Shown: one piece after another, positions 15,221-22,002 of the stretch | Position numbering within the stretch: position 1 is the stretch's first letter | Layout of the letters: each line of letters starts with the position of its first letter | Origin: JACRDV01 sp024860865 [NCBI: Methanobacteriota archaeon] | GTDB taxonomy: Archaea > JACRDV01 | Direction: 5' to 3' | Assembly: GCA_024860865.1 (NCBI GenBank) | Contig: JACRDV010000015.1 | Location: forward strand, 1 to 23,120 | DNA: 23,120 nucleotides | Made by a program: the position numbers and the translations under genes | The notes under the pieces: generated by a model | Seen by the model: only the letters and a program-made list of their open reading frames with translations | Databases searched by the model: none | What the model was told of the DNA's origin: nothing

Positions 15221-15524
15221 AATGCCCTTTAAGGTGTTTAAGAACGTATTTGGCATATTTGTAATACATTTACTTTTTTTCAATAACTTATGAAAAATTT
15301 CAGGTAATTACAGGATAGAAAATCCTTGAGTATTCAAACAAGCAGTTAGGTCTCTTTTTTATAGTTAAAGTTGGGTCCCTAATGACGGCGCTAATATCTC
15401 TGCAAATCGTTAGGTGGACTCACGCTAATTTTCTTCAAATATCTAGGGATTATTCTTAGCTGAAAAAAATCTTTAATAAAATTAATTTAAAATAATTGCA
15501 TTAGTTGCGAAGTCCCTATAAGAG
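15221..15524. other. Intergenic region between convergent genes (304 bases)
   Basis: No gene seen. It holds a plus-strand T-run (15273-15280), a second T-run (about 15354-15360), and for the opposite strand an A-run at 15463-15469, all possible terminators. Between them is an imperfect inverted repeat: 15373-15385 (GGGTCCCTAATGA) against 15407-15421 (TCGTTAGGTGGACTC). The bases CGCTAAT...CAAAT recur about 34 bases apart (15389-15407 and 15423-15440). Confidence 0.5.
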
Positions 15525-16193
15525 TTAGATGTATTTCATAGCTATTATTCTAGCTCTATCAGAAGTATCTTCAGCAGCATCTGCAACATTTTCAATTGCC
15601 GCAACTAAATCTTTTACCGTTAGAATTACCTTTATATCGCTCTCTGATTGTAGAAGGTCTTTTCTTAATTTTAGCTCAAGATCATCTACTTTTTCTTCTA
15701 GCTTGTTCACTTCATAGGTTAGTTCAATTGCTTTTTTCATACTTGAGCGCATTGTGAATAAAGCTTCGCGCAATTTGTTTACAGTCTGAATAGTAGCATT
15801 AGTTAAATTTTGAAGATCTGGCTTCAGTTTTTCACTTATAATGCAAAAAGGTGATTCTTTAATTATCCTCGCGCATTCTTCAGCCCAATCAGCTATATCA
15901 TCCAAATCATGAGCTAAGGCTAAGAGATCTTGGCGGTCAACTGGCAAAATTATGCCGGTGGTAAGTTCAAGAACGATTTTTTTGGTTATTTCATCGGATT
16001 CTTCTTCAAGTTGTTTCATTTTGGCTGCGATCTCATTTACTTTATCGAGGTTGCAATCAGAAAAAGCTTTAACCACATCTTTAAGTAAAGAAACGACATC
16101 ACAGGCCTTATCAATATTTTTTCTAGTTAGCTCTAAGATTGCTTCTTCTTTTTCTTTCCCCATTAGAACAAGCGGAGATCGAGTTCGAAACAA
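15525..16193 (-). CDS. DUF47 / PhoU-like phosphate transport accessory protein
   Basis: A 222-residue all-helical protein of the DUF47 family (TIGR00153), which resembles PhoU and usually sits beside PiT phosphate transporters as a likely regulator. Seen: MKQLEEESDEITKKIVLEL, LPVDRQDLLALAHDLDDIADWAE (acidic metal-binding stretch), a second repeat with VNKLEEKVDDLELKLRKDL and a closing AAIENVADAAEDTSDRARIIAMKY. The start TTG at 16193 gives 222 residues; an ATG at 16163 would give 212. It lies 66 bases after the PiT gene in the same direction, so they are probably one operon. Confidence 0.9.
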   Translation of the reverse strand: MFRTRSPLVLMGKEKEEAILELTRKNIDKACDVVSLLKDVVKAFSDCNLDKVNEIAAKMKQLEEESDEITKKIVLELTTGIILPVDRQDLLALAHDLDDIADWAEECARIIKESPFCIISEKLKPDLQNLTNATIQTVNKLREALFTMRSSMKKAIELTYEVNKLEEKVDDLELKLRKDLLQSESDIKVILTVKDLVAAIENVADAAEDTSDRARIIAMKYI

Positions 16194-16259
16194 GAATTTG
16201 CCCCACTTTAAATTTCAATATTATGCCTTTATAAAATTTCGGTTATCAGTTATCAGCCC

Positions 16260-17261
16260 TCAGACAAAGTATTTGATCAATAAATAAATTCCAGCACATA
16301 CTCCCATTGTGATTGGAACTGTTAACAACCAGCTTTGAATGATTCTCCAAACAACTTTCCAATATAATGCCTCTTTTCTGCCTTTTGCAAGGCCAACTCC
16401 AATAACTGACCCGACAATAGTATGAGAAGTTGAAATTGGGAGCCCAAGAGCGCTAGCTATCAGTATTATGGTAGCTGTGGAATATTCGGCAGAAAATCCG
16501 AGTGTTGGTGTTATTTTAGTTATTCCCGTACCAACTGTCATTATAACCTTATATCCCCACGTAAGTGCCCCGATTATTATCCCGATAGCACCGAAAGCCA
16601 ATAACCAAATTGGCGTTATAGCTCCACCGTGATAGGTTAGTACTAGGTAAATTGGACCCACAGCATTAGCAACATCATTTGAGCCAAAACTAAAACCTAC
16701 ATACATAGCAGTTGCTATTTGCAAATAACCAAAAACTCTTTCAACTTTAGATAAGTTTGTAGTCCTTTCAAGAACGAATTTTCTTATTAGCGTATAAATT
16801 ACAAACGCGCCAATCGCACCAAATATTGGTGATGTTATCCAACTGAGAACAATTTTTTTCATTACTGCCCAATTTACACTCCCGGTGCCGAGAGAAATCA
16901 AACCAAATCCAAGCATAGCTCCAACTATAGAATGAGTTGTAGAAACAGGCAATCCTTTCCATGTTGCAACAGTGAGCCATATACAGGCTGCTGAAAGTGC
17001 AGAGAAAGCTCCAATTGTAATTATGGTTATATCCGTTATTGAACTGGTATCAACAATCCCTTTGCCTATAGTTTTGGTGACATATGTGCCAAAGAAAACC
17101 GCCCCAAGGAGATCGAAAATAGCTATCCTAATAAGAGCTCCTCTTAGCGAAAGCACTCCACTTCCGATGGATGTTCCTAGAGAGTTAGCTGTGTCATTAG
17201 CTCCTATATTCCAAGCCATGTAGAATCCGATAATAAGAAGAAAAATAAGAAGTAAATCCAC
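16260..17261 (-). CDS. pit: Inorganic phosphate transporter, PiT family
   Basis: A 333-residue polytopic membrane protein of the PiT family, which takes up phosphate (often as a metal-phosphate complex) with protons or sodium. Both inverted halves carry the signature: NIGANDTANSLGTSIGSG near the N-terminus and FGSNDVANAVGP in the second half, each followed by GLPVSTTHSIVGAMLGFG or GLPISTSHTIVGSVIGVG. The size is that of short archaeal forms lacking a large cytoplasmic loop. The GTG start at 17261 follows directly on the TAA of the small membrane gene (TAAGTG), with GGTGG just before it. DUF47 follows. Some PiT members carry sulfate; the DUF47 partner favours phosphate. Confidence 0.94.
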   Translation of the reverse strand: MDLLLIFLLIIGFYMAWNIGANDTANSLGTSIGSGVLSLRGALIRIAIFDLLGAVFFGTYVTKTIGKGIVDTSSITDITIITIGAFSALSAACIWLTVATWKGLPVSTTHSIVGAMLGFGLISLGTGSVNWAVMKKIVLSWITSPIFGAIGAFVIYTLIRKFVLERTTNLSKVERVFGYLQIATAMYVGFSFGSNDVANAVGPIYLVLTYHGGAITPIWLLAFGAIGIIIGALTWGYKVIMTVGTGITKITPTLGFSAEYSTATIILIASALGLPISTSHTIVGSVIGVGLAKGRKEALYWKVVWRIIQSWLLTVPITMGVCAGIYLLIKYFV

Positions 17262-17462
17262 TTAACCACCTTTTGAAAGTAAGTAAATAAAAAATACCGC
17301 AATCAATGTGGACAAAGTTAGTGAAAAAGTGACAATTTTTATAGCAGACCAATTTTCTGCTTTTTTGGTTATAAGTATGATTGCAGATAAAATTGCCCCA
17401 ATACCGACTCCTAAAACCCAAACTAATACAATTGCTTCTTTAAAGAATACCAAGATGCCCAC
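17262..17462 (-). CDS. Small two-helix membrane protein upstream of PiT
   Basis: A 66-residue protein with hydrophobic segments at about residues 9-31 and 42-62, joined by a short basic loop. No known family is recognised. The GTG start at 17462 is the first possible one: a TGA stands directly before it in the same frame. Its stop abuts the PiT start without a spacer, so it is very probably translated with the transporter and may be an accessory subunit. Confidence 0.62.
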   Translation of the reverse strand: MGILVFFKEAIVLVWVLGVGIGAILSAIILITKKAENWSAIKIVTFSLTLSTLIAVFFIYLLSKGG

Positions 17463-17633
17463 TCACAAATGGCTATTATCTCACTCATTAAACTCACCAT
17501 AATTCAAGTTAATTAATTATGCTCTAAATAAAATTTTAAAATTTAAGCAAATCGCTAATTAATAAACCTGCCGAAAAAGAAATTTATCATGATTTTTAAT
17601 TAAGATTGCTTATTTGCAACTTGAATTAGAAAA

Positions 17634-18704
17634 TTATAAAATTACTCCAACTGGTTTAATCTCAAGTTTACTTTGAGGATCAGCAACAGCTCTTCCGATA
17701 ACTGAGGAGCGTATATTATATTTTTCAATAATTCTCCTAGCTTTATCAACTTCATTTTTTGATAAAACTATACAAAATCCAGTTCCCATATTAAAGGTAC
17801 GATACATTTCCTGATTACTTATGCGACCAAATTTTTGAATTGCTTTAAAAATTAGCTGTGGTTCTGGTAAATTATCGAGAACAAACCCTATTTTTGGAAT
17901 CTTTCCAATACGTTTCAGTTTAAGAAATCCTCCTCCTGTGATATGAGCTAACCCTCGTACTTCGCAATTTTTTATAATATCGAGCACTGGTTTGGCGTAA
18001 ATCTGAGTCGGTTCAAGGAGTTCTTCACCAACAGTACGATTTGAATCCGGCAACTTCTCATCAAGTTTTAATTTTGCAGATTCCAAAAGTACCTTTCTTG
18101 CGAGAGTAAATCCATTCGAGTGGATGCCAGAACTACTAAGGCCTAGTACCACATCATTGGATTGAATTTTCTCTCCAGTAATAATTTTGTCTCTTTCAAC
18201 AATACCAACACACATCCCAGCTAAATCGAATCCTTTCTTTTCAATTTCTCCGCGTATCATTTCAGGTATTACGGCAGTTTCCCCACCAACAATTGAAATG
18301 CCTGCAATTTCAGCTCCTTTAACTAATCCTTTCATTAGTTCCTCTGTCAACTGCCGATCGGGTTTTTGAACTGCTAAATAATCGATCAAAGAAATTGGTT
18401 CGGCTCCTACACAGATAGTGTCATTAACACACATAGCAACAAGGTCAATGCCAATTGTATCGAACTTCTTAATTAACTGAGCTACTAGAATTTTAGTGCC
18501 TACTCCATCTACATGGAGCGACAATATTTTGTCGTTCCCAATTTCAATTAACCCTGCGAAATGGCCAATTATATCTAATGGGGCTCCGATTTTTCTCTCT
18601 CTAAATTTGAATGTCTTTTTAATATGATCCCAAATTATACTGTGTATCTTAGAAACTTCATTAACATTAACGCCGACCTTGGCGTAAGTAAATTTCTCAC
18701 TCAT
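17634..18704 (-). CDS. purM: Phosphoribosylformylglycinamidine cyclo-ligase (AIR synthetase)
   Basis: PurM closes formylglycinamidine ribonucleotide to AIR with ATP, the fifth step of purine synthesis. The 356-residue product shows HVDGVGTKILVAQ, CVNDTICVGAEPISLIDYLA, ISIVGGETAVIPEM, GLSSSGIHSNGFTLAR, AHITGGGFLKL and a closing FNMGTGFCIVL, in the expected order for the PurM/ThiL fold. I chose ATG 18704 because GAGTGA lies just before it; a GTG at 18713 in frame is too close to that site. It follows purE by about 50 bases, so its product AIR is the direct substrate of the neighbouring step. Confidence 0.96.
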   Translation of the reverse strand: MSEKFTYAKVGVNVNEVSKIHSIIWDHIKKTFKFRERKIGAPLDIIGHFAGLIEIGNDKILSLHVDGVGTKILVAQLIKKFDTIGIDLVAMCVNDTICVGAEPISLIDYLAVQKPDRQLTEELMKGLVKGAEIAGISIVGGETAVIPEMIRGEIEKKGFDLAGMCVGIVERDKIITGEKIQSNDVVLGLSSSGIHSNGFTLARKVLLESAKLKLDEKLPDSNRTVGEELLEPTQIYAKPVLDIIKNCEVRGLAHITGGGFLKLKRIGKIPKIGFVLDNLPEPQLIFKAIQKFGRISNQEMYRTFNMGTGFCIVLSKNEVDKARRIIEKYNIRSSVIGRAVADPQSKLEIKPVGVIL

Positions 18705-18754
18705 ATTAATCACTCAGTAATTTTCAAGTTAAATTACCTAAAATTAGAGGTTAA

Positions 18755-19201
18755 TCACTTGGCTAAATTTTTTTTATATTCCAAAAATTTCTCTCGTAGT
18801 TTTGGATTTTCCATTGCTAGTATTTGAATTGCAAGCAGAGCCGCATTCTCTCCCCCATCCACACCAACCGCAGCGATTGGCACACCTCTTGGCATTTGTA
18901 CCATAGAGAGAAGGGCATCCAGCCCCTCTAGTTTTACATTCACTGGTACTCCAATAACTATTCTATCTGTATGGGTAGCAATTGCACCTGGTAAATGTGC
19001 TGCCAAACCGGCAACTCCAATAAAGACCTTCGTCCCTTCAGCTGTTGCTTTTCTCACAGTTTCAATTAACTTTTCAGGATTTCGATGGAAGGATATTACT
19101 TTAGTCTCAAAAGGGACCCCAAATTCTTTTAACACATTCTGAGCTTTTTCAGCTATTTTTAAGTCAGATTCGCTTCCGATAATTATCAGAACATCTGCCA
19201 T
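18755..19201 (-). CDS. purE: 5-(carboxyamino)imidazole ribonucleotide mutase / AIR carboxylase PurE
   Basis: A 148-residue PurE protein that works on AIR or N5-CAIR to give CAIR, directly after PurM. Seen: [15 protein letters not shown] (GSxSD motif), [13 protein letters not shown] (the SxHR region), [26 protein letters not shown] and [26 protein letters not shown]. The length is normal for a single-domain PurE. No PurK is in the window; archaea often lack PurK. It sits between a lipoprotein gene (25 bases upstream) and purM. Confidence 0.95.
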   Translation of the reverse strand: MADVLIIIGSESDLKIAEKAQNVLKEFGVPFETKVISFHRNPEKLIETVRKATAEGTKVFIGVAGLAAHLPGAIATHTDRIVIGVPVNVKLEGLDALLSMVQMPRGVPIAAVGVDGGENAALLAIQILAMENPKLREKFLEYKKNLAK

Positions 19202-19226
19202 TTTTTTACACTTCTAGCTTATTCTC

Positions 19227-19634
19227 CTAAGGAACTACCTTAACTTGAGGTGTAAGGCTATATTCAGGAATGTTCTCACCCGAGATAGTGACGATAATCG
19301 TATAGTTTCCAGGAGCGGTTTTGTTTGAAACACTAATCTTAGAAATATAGCCTTTCCCATCACTAGGTTTTATCACAGATTCAATAATTTCGCGTTTATT
19401 TGTACCACTAGCTAAGTCAGTAAAGCTTTCGGGCATCGAGAAAGAGATATGAACATTATTTGCTGTTGCTTTGCCTTCATTCGTGACCCACCAATGAACA
19501 TTTAGAGTACCTCCCTGCTTTACTTCCCACGGGGGAGGAACTGCAAATCCTATGCTGAGTTCAGGCTTACCTAGGCATCCAAAAGAAGCTATTATCAACA
19601 TGGTCACAACAGCTATTAGCAAAGTCTTTCTCAT
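19227..19634 (-). CDS. Secreted lipoprotein with a CARDB/NEW3-like beta-sandwich domain
   Basis: A 135-residue protein with a lipoprotein signal: basic start, hydrophobic stretch and lipobox ASFGC with Cys20. The mature part reads as one beta-sandwich: PPPWEVKQGGTLNVHWWVTNEGKATANNVHISFSMPE and later TAPGNYTIIVTISGENIP. This is the pattern of CARDB/NEW3-type extracellular domains. The specific role is unknown. No Shine-Dalgarno precedes the ATG; AAATATATTAG on the minus strand at about 19678-19668 is a likely TATA box. purE begins 25 bases after its stop, so this may be the first gene of the purE-purM transcript, although its role has no visible link to purines. Confidence 0.75.
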   Translation of the reverse strand: MRKTLLIAVVTMLIIASFGCLGKPELSIGFAVPPPWEVKQGGTLNVHWWVTNEGKATANNVHISFSMPESFTDLASGTNKREIIESVIKPSDGKGYISKISVSNKTAPGNYTIIVTISGENIPEYSLTPQVKVVP

Positions 19635-19762
19635 AATTCAACACTGAACTAAGGCTGAACTGCACATCTAATATATTTTTCTCATGTGCTTATATATGTA
19701 AATTTCAGCAGTAGATAATTGAATACAAAATTTTTCTAAGCGTTGCTGCCCGAGGAATAGAG

Positions 19763-19959
19763 TTGGAAATTTGGAAATGGCTGTTGAGCATAGTTGGAGA
19801 AAACAATATACTCACAAAGCCGGAAGACCTTTTATGTTACTCTTATGGTATCACAGAATTTAAGGAAAGCCTTTAGTCATCGTTAGGCCAGGAAGTAAAG
19901 AAGAGTTTTCTGAAATTTTGAAAGTTGCTAATGAAATTGAAAGGTGTAAAAGTTTTTAG
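19763..19959 (+). pseudogene. N-terminal remnant of a GlcD-like FAD-binding oxidase, frameshifted
   Basis: The plus strand first reads LEIWKWLLSIVGENNILTK then PEDLLCYSYGITEFKE, ending at a TAG (19874-19876). One base over, from 19867, it goes on as KPLVIVRPGSKEEFSEILKVANEIE and stops at 19957-19959. Joined, this is the start of the glycolate/lactate oxidase GlcD family, just before the FAD-binding PVVPRGAGT stretch, which is missing. So there is both a one-base loss and loss of about 400 downstream residues. The toxin-antitoxin operon begins right where the remnant ends, so arrival of that module or a deletion may have removed the rest. Confidence 0.75.
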
Positions 19960-19999
19960 TGGGTATATTTTATATACCCACAATTTAATAATTACCCAC
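19959..19999. promoter_or_regulatory. Palindromic promoter/operator of the vapBC operon
   Basis: GTGGGTATAT (19959-19968) and ATATACCCAC (19972-19981) form a perfect 10-base inverted repeat with three bases between. A third half-site TACCCAC follows at 19993-19999. The palindrome includes a TATA-like stretch about 50 bases before the antitoxin start. This fits autoregulation by an AbrB-type antitoxin, which usually binds repeats over its own promoter. Confidence 0.7.
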
Positions 20000-20020
20000 A
20001 AAAATAAATGAGGTAAAAAT

Positions 20021-20224
20021 ATGGAAGCTGTAGTTGAATTGGACAAAAGAGGGAGGGTAACTATACCTTTGGAAGTGAGGGAAAAATACGGAATGAAAGT
20101 AGGCGATAAAGTTAGGATCAAAATAGCTGATTTTGAGCGCAGAAAGAGTTTTCTTGAAGTTTGGGACCTGTGCCTAAAGGGAGCTGGTGATGCTGCTAAG
20201 CTTAAACACGAAGCTGTGAAGTAG
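20021..20224 (+). CDS. vapB: AbrB/SpoVT-type antitoxin (VapB-like)
   Basis: A 67-residue protein with an N-terminal AbrB/MazE-type swapped-hairpin domain: VVELDKRGRVTIPLEVREKYGMKVGDKVRI (residues 4-33). A short helical tail (residues 40-67) would wrap the toxin. It lies just before a PIN-domain gene and has a palindromic promoter, so it is the likely antitoxin and self-repressor. TGAGGT lies about six bases before the ATG. A TTG/GTG upstream start is not needed. Confidence 0.85.
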   Translation: MEAVVELDKRGRVTIPLEVREKYGMKVGDKVRIKIADFERRKSFLEVWDLCLKGAGDAAKLKHEAVK

Positions 20225-20259
20225 GTTTTCGAAAAGAGGTACCTAAGGAATTTGAGAAG

Positions 20260-20676
20260 ATGAAATATTTAGATTTTTCAGTTCCGCTTTGTATTGCCAC
20301 AGGTCAGCCGAGAGATAAATATGAGGCGTGTAAAAGGCTGATGCATAAGATCGAGAAGGGCGAGGAAGTAGTAATAGCCACTCCACTCCTTTTTGTTGAA
20401 TGCGCTCATATATTTGAGCGAGAAGGTCATTCCAGAGAAAAAATTTCCAACCAATTAAAAGTACTGTTAGATTGTAAAGGGCTAAAAACCGTAGATTTGG
20501 AGAACCGAAAAAATTGTAATCAAGCTATCGAGCTGTTCGGCAAATATCAAATAGATATCGTTGACGCGTTAAATATTTTGACCATGCGCAAATTAAATGT
20601 TAAGGAGATTTATTCGCTAGATTCTCATTATGATATTATTAAAGAAATCAAAAGAATAGAACCAACTATACGTTAG
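20260..20676 (+). CDS. vapC: PIN-domain ribonuclease toxin (VapC-like)
   Basis: A 138-residue PIN-domain protein. The expected acidic metal site is present: Asp5 in YLDFSV, Glu47 in FVECAHIFER, Asp102 in DIVDALN and Asp121 (with Asp125) in YSLDSHYD. The first motif is slightly altered: usual VapC reads DTN or DTS, here Asp-Phe-Ser. VapC toxins cut RNA, often initiator tRNA or rRNA, and are held by the antitoxin made from the gene 35 bases upstream. The ATG at 20260 has GAGAAG just before it. A hairpin terminator follows the stop. Length and fold are normal, so it is probably active. Confidence 0.85.
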   Translation: MKYLDFSVPLCIATGQPRDKYEACKRLMHKIEKGEEVVIATPLLFVECAHIFEREGHSREKISNQLKVLLDCKGLKTVDLENRKNCNQAIELFGKYQIDIVDALNILTMRKLNVKEIYSLDSHYDIIKEIKRIEPTIR

Positions 20677-20680
20677 TTTT

Positions 20681-20703
20681 AAGATCGAATGTCGATCTTT
20701 TTG
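20681..20703 (+). terminator. Hairpin terminator after vapC
   Basis: AAGATCGA and TCGATCTT form a perfect 8-base stem with loop ATG, followed by TTT, starting four bases after the vapC stop. This is a bacterial-style intrinsic terminator shape and would isolate the toxin-antitoxin unit from the genes downstream. Confidence 0.6.
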
Positions 20704-20773
20704 GAGTTAAAATTCACCAGACCAACAGCAAGAAATGTAGCATTATTTTCATATAACAATTGACGTGTTAGAA

Positions 20774-21142
20774 ATGGCACAAGTAAAACTAAGAGGACAT
20801 CATCTGGTATGTTTGCAGTTTTTTAAAGGCGAGGGTTATAGCAAAGAGTTTATTGATAATCTTCACGGGGTTATGAAGAGGCTCAAGACCGAAGTGGCCT
20901 TAGAGGTGGTAGAGGGGAGAGATGATGTTTGTTTAAAATGCCCGCATTTGAAAGGTGAGATTTGTTCTTATGCAGAAAAGGAAATCAGAGCCATGGACAA
21001 CAAGGCACATGAGCTTTTAAAATTTTATCCAGGAGAGCTTGTCGAGTGGGATGAAGTGAGCAAAAAAGTCGAAAAAATTCGTGAGTTATGGCGGAAGGAA
21101 TTCTGCGATGGTTGTGATTGGGAAAATACTTGTTGGGCTTAA
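20774..21142 (+). CDS. DUF1284 family protein
   Basis: A 122-residue protein (from ATG 20774) of the DUF1284 family. Seen: VKLRGHHLVCLQFFKGEGYSKEFIDNL near the N-terminus, then CLKCPHLKGEICSY and an end with FCDGCDWENTCW. Seven cysteines, six of them in the CxxC-type groups, suggest a metal or Fe-S site; the function is unknown. A GTG at 20765 would add three residues. Neither start has a clear Shine-Dalgarno. It ends 23 bases before the metallo-hydrolase gene and may share its transcript. Confidence 0.85.
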   Translation: MAQVKLRGHHLVCLQFFKGEGYSKEFIDNLHGVMKRLKTEVALEVVEGRDDVCLKCPHLKGEICSYAEKEIRAMDNKAHELLKFYPGELVEWDEVSKKVEKIRELWRKEFCDGCDWENTCWA

Positions 21143-21165
21143 TATCAATTATTTGGGGGTAATTA

Positions 21166-21990
21166 ATGGAGCCTGTTGAAATAATTTTACTGGGGAGTGG
21201 TGGAGGTCGGTGGGTAACTATTAAACAAGCCCGATATACCGGAGGCATTCGCCTTCATAATGGAATTAGACTTCATATAGATCCTGGTCCAGGTGCTTTG
21301 GTTCGAACCTATCAGTTCGGGTTAGATCCAATGAAAATTGATGGAGTAATTACTTCACATTGTCACCCCGACCATTATACAGATGCAGAAGTTCTTATCG
21401 AAGCTATGACCCACGGCATGACAAAAAAAAGGGGATTTTTAGTTGCAAATAAAACTGTGTTAGAAAGTGTTGAAGGGTTTGGTGGCCCAGCAATTTCAAA
21501 ATATCATCAAAATTTACCTAAAACAAAGATTTTAATGGAATCTGGTCAAAAGGCAAAGCTTGAGAATTTAGAGATCGAAGCTACACCGGCTAAACACAGT
21601 GAGCCAAAAACTATTGGTTTAAAATTTTACACAAGCCAAGGTATAGTTTCGAGTATTTTTGATTCTGAATATTTTAATAGTCTTTCGGAACCATATGTTG
21701 GTTCTAAAGTATTATTCCTTGCTGTTATGCGGCCCTTTGCTGATCGAATTCCATTTCATCTTTGTACTGAAGATGCTGCTAAAATAATAAAAGAAGCTAA
21801 ACCAGAACTTGCAGTTCTTACACATTTTGGAATGAAGATGATTCTCCAAAATCCTGCAAAGCAAGCTCAATGGGTGGAAAAAGAGACCGGAAGTAAAACC
21901 ATAGCTGCTGAAGACGGCATGGTTATTAAAATTGATAAAGAAATTACGATTAGTAAGGTAACGCCGCAGAAAAAATTGAATTTTTTTTAG
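21166..21990 (+). CDS. Metallo-beta-lactamase-fold hydrolase
   Basis: A 274-residue metallo-hydrolase. Metal-site residues: HCHPDH (His65, His67, Asp69, His70), His144 in PAKHSEP, Asp166 in IFDSEYF and His220 in LTHFGMKM, all in the expected order for a two-metal site. The start LLGSGGGRWVT and DPGPGALV resemble RNase Z/PhnP-like members that act on phosphodiesters, but RNase Z identity is not supported by an exosite I can see. It stands directly before valS. A conserved archaeal family, substrate unknown. GGGGGT lies about eight bases before the ATG. Confidence 0.88.
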   Translation: MEPVEIILLGSGGGRWVTIKQARYTGGIRLHNGIRLHIDPGPGALVRTYQFGLDPMKIDGVITSHCHPDHYTDAEVLIEAMTHGMTKKRGFLVANKTVLESVEGFGGPAISKYHQNLPKTKILMESGQKAKLENLEIEATPAKHSEPKTIGLKFYTSQGIVSSIFDSEYFNSLSEPYVGSKVLFLAVMRPFADRIPFHLCTEDAAKIIKEAKPELAVLTHFGMKMILQNPAKQAQWVEKETGSKTIAAEDGMVIKIDKEITISKVTPQKKLNFF

Positions 21991-22002
21991 AGGGTACACC
22001 CC

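Larger units (their letters stand above)
19635..20020. other. Region between the lipoprotein gene and vapB (386 bases)
   Basis: The left end carries the lipoprotein promoter (TATA-like elements near 19668-19700). The middle (19763-19959) carries a remnant of a GlcD-like FAD oxidase gene. The right end (19959-20020) carries the palindromic promoter of the toxin-antitoxin operon. Nothing else was recognised. Confidence 0.6.

Noticed and set aside
15380-15464. Possible box C/D guide RNA (AATGACG then CTGA)
   Set aside because: The C-like box does not match RUGAUGA well, no C' and D' boxes are seen and the spacing is too long.
16239-16257. TTATCAG repeated in tandem between the pit and DUF47 genes
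   Set aside because: Two short copies with no further structure; too little to support a regulatory claim.
21298-21316. GGTTCGAACC resembling a tRNA T-loop
   Set aside because: It lies in frame inside the metallo-hydrolase gene and no acceptor or anticodon stem surrounds it. No tRNA gene was found in the window.
21992-22001. GGGT-AC-ACCC palindrome before valS
   Set aside because: Only four-base arms, and the GAGGGT part is better read as the valS ribosome-binding site.
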